Of a stretch of 64,000 nucleotides of DNA, positions 62,084 through 64,000 are shown piece after piece; positions within the stretch are counted from its first letter, which is position 1; each line of letters begins with the position of its first letter. The notes under the pieces are model-generated. The model saw only the letters and a program-made list of their open reading frames with translations. It made no database searches and was not told the origin of the DNA. A program made the translations under genes and the position numbers. This DNA comes from Lelliottia sp. WAP21 (GTDB lineage: Bacteria > Pseudomonadota > Gammaproteobacteria > Enterobacterales > Enterobacteriaceae), in NCBI RefSeq assembly GCF_020532665.2, contig NZ_JAIWPG020000011.1:62001-126000 (forward strand), given 5' to 3'.

Positions 62084-63271
62084 ATGTTAAGTCATATCGT
62101 TGAGGAACGTCTGGGCACAATCCCCGCGCCCGTCGATGCACGCCAGTTTAGCGATGAACTGAGCTCGGCACGCAGCCATGTCCTTGAACTGATTAGCCGT
62201 CATTTAACGGAGTTCGGTGATAAATTTCCCGCAGAAACCTGTAAAGACGGTTTCTATCCGCTGACCGACAACGTGGAATGGACCACCAGCTTCTGGACAG
62301 GACAGCTTTGGCTGGCATGGGAGATGAGCGGTGAGGATAAATTCCGTCGTATGGCCGAGAAACATGTGCGTTCGTTTGGTCTGCGCATTGCCGGACGACA
62401 CGACACCAATACGCACGATCTGGGCTTCCTGTACACGCTCTCCTGTGTGGCGGGCTGGCGGTTAACCGGTAATCGTGAGGCGCGGGGCTTTTCGCTGCTG
62501 GCAGCCGAAGCGCTACTTGAGCGTTTCCATGAGAAAGCCAGGATCATTCAGGCCTGGGGGGATCTGAGCGATCCCGATCAGGCAGGAAGGATGATCATCG
62601 ATTGCAATATGAACCTGCCTTTACTGTACTGGGCTACGGAACAAACCGGCGATCCGCGCTTTGCCGAGGCTGCAAAAGCCCACGTCCAGCAGGCGGCGAA
62701 ATACCTTATCCGCGAAGACGCGTCCACCTTCCATACCTACTATATGGATGTGAACACCGGCGCGCCGCGCTATGGCAATACCCAGCAAGGCTATGCCGAT
62801 GACTCCTGCTGGTCGCGCGGCCAGGCGTGGGGGATTTATGGCTTCCTGCTGAGCTATATCTATACCGGTGATGAAACAATGATTGCCCTGTCAAAACGGC
62901 TGGCAAACTACTTCCTGAATCGACTGCCGGAAGATTACGTTTGCCACTGGGATCTGGCGCTGGTGGGCACTGATGCGCTTCGCGACGCCTCTTCTGCGGC
63001 GATTGCGGTGTGCGGTCTTCTGGAGCTGGTTAAGCACCTGCCGGTGACCGATCCGGATCGCGAGCGTTACCTGGAATGGGCGAAAGGCATCATGTCTTCT
63101 TTGACGAAGCACTACCTGATGGGGAAAGAGGAGAAGGGCAACGGGCTGCTTAAGCACTCGGTTTACCATCTGGCGAGCGATAAAGGCGTGGATGAGTGCG
63201 CAAGCTGGGGAGATTATTTTTACGTAGAGGCGCTGGTGCGTTTTACCCAGAGCTGGAAGCTGTACTGGTAA
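62084..63271 (+). CDS. Glycoside hydrolase family 88 unsaturated glucuronyl hydrolase
   Basis: 395 aa from ATG 62084 with an AAGGA ribosome site; the start at 62018 lies inside the symporter gene. GH88 enzymes hydrate the C4-C5 double bond of unsaturated uronyl residues and so release them from oligosaccharides made by lyases. The two catalytic Asp are placed as in UGL: Asp112 in THDLGFLYTLSC and Asp173 in IIDCNMNLPLLYW. Other motifs: NTQQGYADDSCWSRGQAWGI and DTDALRDASSAAI-like GTDALRDASSAAIAVCGLLE. No signal peptide, so it is cytoplasmic. Confidence 0.93.
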   Translation: MLSHIVEERLGTIPAPVDARQFSDELSSARSHVLELISRHLTEFGDKFPAETCKDGFYPLTDNVEWTTSFWTGQLWLAWEMSGEDKFRRMAEKHVRSFGLRIAGRHDTNTHDLGFLYTLSCVAGWRLTGNREARGFSLLAAEALLERFHEKARIIQAWGDLSDPDQAGRMIIDCNMNLPLLYWATEQTGDPRFAEAAKAHVQQAAKYLIREDASTFHTYYMDVNTGAPRYGNTQQGYADDSCWSRGQAWGIYGFLLSYIYTGDETMIALSKRLANYFLNRLPEDYVCHWDLALVGTDALRDASSAAIAVCGLLELVKHLPVTDPDRERYLEWAKGIMSSLTKHYLMGKEEKGNGLLKHSVYHLASDKGVDECASWGDYFYVEALVRFTQSWKLYW

Positions 63272-63279
63272 CCTTCACT

Positions 63280-63314
63280 ATGCCCGGCGGCGTGAGCGCT
63301 GACCGGGCATTTTC
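63280..63314. terminator. Hairpin between GH88 and kbp genes
   Basis: ATGCCCGG (63280-63287) and CCGGGCAT (63303-63310) pair, followed by TTTTC, in the gap between convergent genes. Confidence 0.75.
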
Positions 63315-63318
63315 ACCG

Positions 63319-63759
63319 TCAGGCTTTAGGAATACGCAGCGTCTGGCCAGGATAAATTTTATCGGGGCTTGAGAGCATCGGGCGGTTCGCCTCAAAGATC
63401 TTGTTGTACTGGTTGGCGTCGCCATAAACATGTTTGGAGATGGCGCTCAACGTATCGCCCGATTTCACCGTATAAAACGTGGCTTCGTCTTTGGCATCGG
63501 TCGCGGTGATATTGTTCTCGACCTCGCTGACGCCCGCAATGTTGCCCACGGCAATCTGGATTTTTTCTTTCTGCTCCTGCGTCAGCCCGTCACCCGTTAC
63601 GCTGGCTTTGCCATCGGTCACGTTAACCTGCACTTTATCTGCACCGGGAATGTTGAGCTTTTTGAGGTGTTCTGCGACTTTATCGCTCTGACCTTTGTGG
63701 TCAGTCAGATTGTCCCAGAGTTTTTCGCCTGCTTCTTTCACGAAGGTAAAAATACCCAT
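63319..63759 (-). CDS. kbp: Potassium-binding protein Kbp (BON-LysM)
   Basis: 146 aa against 149 in E. coli Kbp (YgaU). The BON domain (~20-88) has [20 protein letters not shown]; the LysM domain (~95-144) has [20 protein letters not shown] and [14 protein letters not shown]. coli Kbp is a cytoplasmic K+ sensor needed for growth in high potassium. Its place between this operon and ygiN differs from E. coli, where ygaU lies elsewhere. Confidence 0.95.
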   Translation of the reverse strand: MGIFTFVKEAGEKLWDNLTDHKGQSDKVAEHLKKLNIPGADKVQVNVTDGKASVTGDGLTQEQKEKIQIAVGNIAGVSEVENNITATDAKDEATFYTVKSGDTLSAISKHVYGDANQYNKIFEANRPMLSSPDKIYPGQTLRIPKA

Positions 63760-63848
63760 TCCAGTTCTCCAGTTGTTATGGAAGTCAGAATAAGCATAGC
63801 AGGTGGGATAAATTCCCTCCCCGGGCGGAGAGGGATGTCAGGGATTGT

Positions 63849-64000
63849 TTACACCCCTTGCTCCAGAATACGGATGTGAGTTTCCAGAACGTTACCTTTG
63901 ACCGCCTCGCCCCACGCTTTCATATGCGCGGTCTGCAGGTGCGCATCAAGGTGCGCGACGGTTTCCCACTGCTCAATCATAATGATCGAGTCTGGCGCGG
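63849..64000 (-). CDS. ygiN: Quinol monooxygenase YgiN (5' end outside window)
   Basis: The last 49 codons on the minus strand read APDSIIMIEQWETVAHLDAH, then LQTAHMKAWGEAVKGNVLET and HIRILEQGV before TAA at 63849-63851. This matches the C-terminus of E. coli YgiN (104 aa), an ABM-fold quinol monooxygenase proposed to work with MdaB in a menadione redox cycle. In E. coli ygiN is next to parE as well. Confidence 0.9.
   Translation of the reverse strand, partial: APDSIIMIEQWETVAHLDAHLQTAHMKAWGEAVKGNVLETHIRILEQGV

Overview
This window is chromosomal DNA from a member of the Enterobacteriaceae. Most proteins match Escherichia coli proteins closely in sequence and length (rpsU-dnaG-rpoD, tsaD, glnE, hldE, ribB, tolC, parE, aer, patA), and the gene order largely follows the E. 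coli patA-ileX-mug-rpoD and glnE-tolC-parE regions. A complete urease operon between tsaD and plsY, which E. coli K-12 lacks, points to the Enterobacter/Klebsiella side of the family. The species cannot be fixed from the sequence alone.

Layout. 1-2.1 kb: an aldolase-family gene (cut by the window edge), a B3/4-domain gene and a divergent XRE-cupin regulator. 2.1-3.7 kb: putrescine aminotransferase patA with a clear sigma-54 promoter and an NtrC-like site. 3.9-7.4 kb: aer and a second chemoreceptor, each with a near-consensus flagellar sigma-28 promoter. 7.4-10.1 kb: yqjI/yqjH (metal-responsive repressor and siderophore reductase) and a coiled-coil J-domain-like protein. 10.36-16.88 kb: a 6.5-kb degenerate P2/186-like prophage remnant inserted in the tRNA-Ile2 (CAU) gene and bounded by 56-bp direct repeats. 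17-20.7 kb: mug, then a Fur-boxed TonB receptor with a YncE-like partner. 20.8-26.2 kb: the macromolecular synthesis operon and tsaD. 26.3-31.2 kb: ureDABCEFG. 31.4-42.6 kb: plsY, folB, uppP, cca, ygiM, ygiF, glnE, hldE, ubiK, and the FMN riboswitch with ribB. 42.6-47.5 kb: a chaperone-usher fimbrial operon. 47.9-57.8 kb: zupT, ygiD, ygiC, ygiB, tolC, nudF, yqiB, cpdA, yqiA, parE. 57.9-63.3 kb: an AraC regulator and a divergent three-gene operon (DUF2264, LacY-type symporter, GH88) that looks like a catabolic system for unsaturated uronyl oligosaccharides. The window ends with kbp and a partial ygiN.

The most interesting region is the prophage remnant. The integrase is broken by a one-base homopolymer shift, cII has an amber stop, the replication gene survives only as a fragment, and no structural genes remain. 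Three AT-rich cargo genes are intact. The first encodes a 296-aa protein with a nucleoside deoxyribosyltransferase/TIR-like domain, placed in the lysogenic transcription unit between the repressor and the integrase. The second encodes a 398-aa protein with a possible PD-(D/E)xK motif. The third encodes a 193-aa protein with two membrane segments. Position, composition and domain types make them candidate phage-defence cargo; this is inference and untested. The insertion also moved the tRNA gene away from its own terminator and placed a 24-bp-arm inverted repeat beside it.
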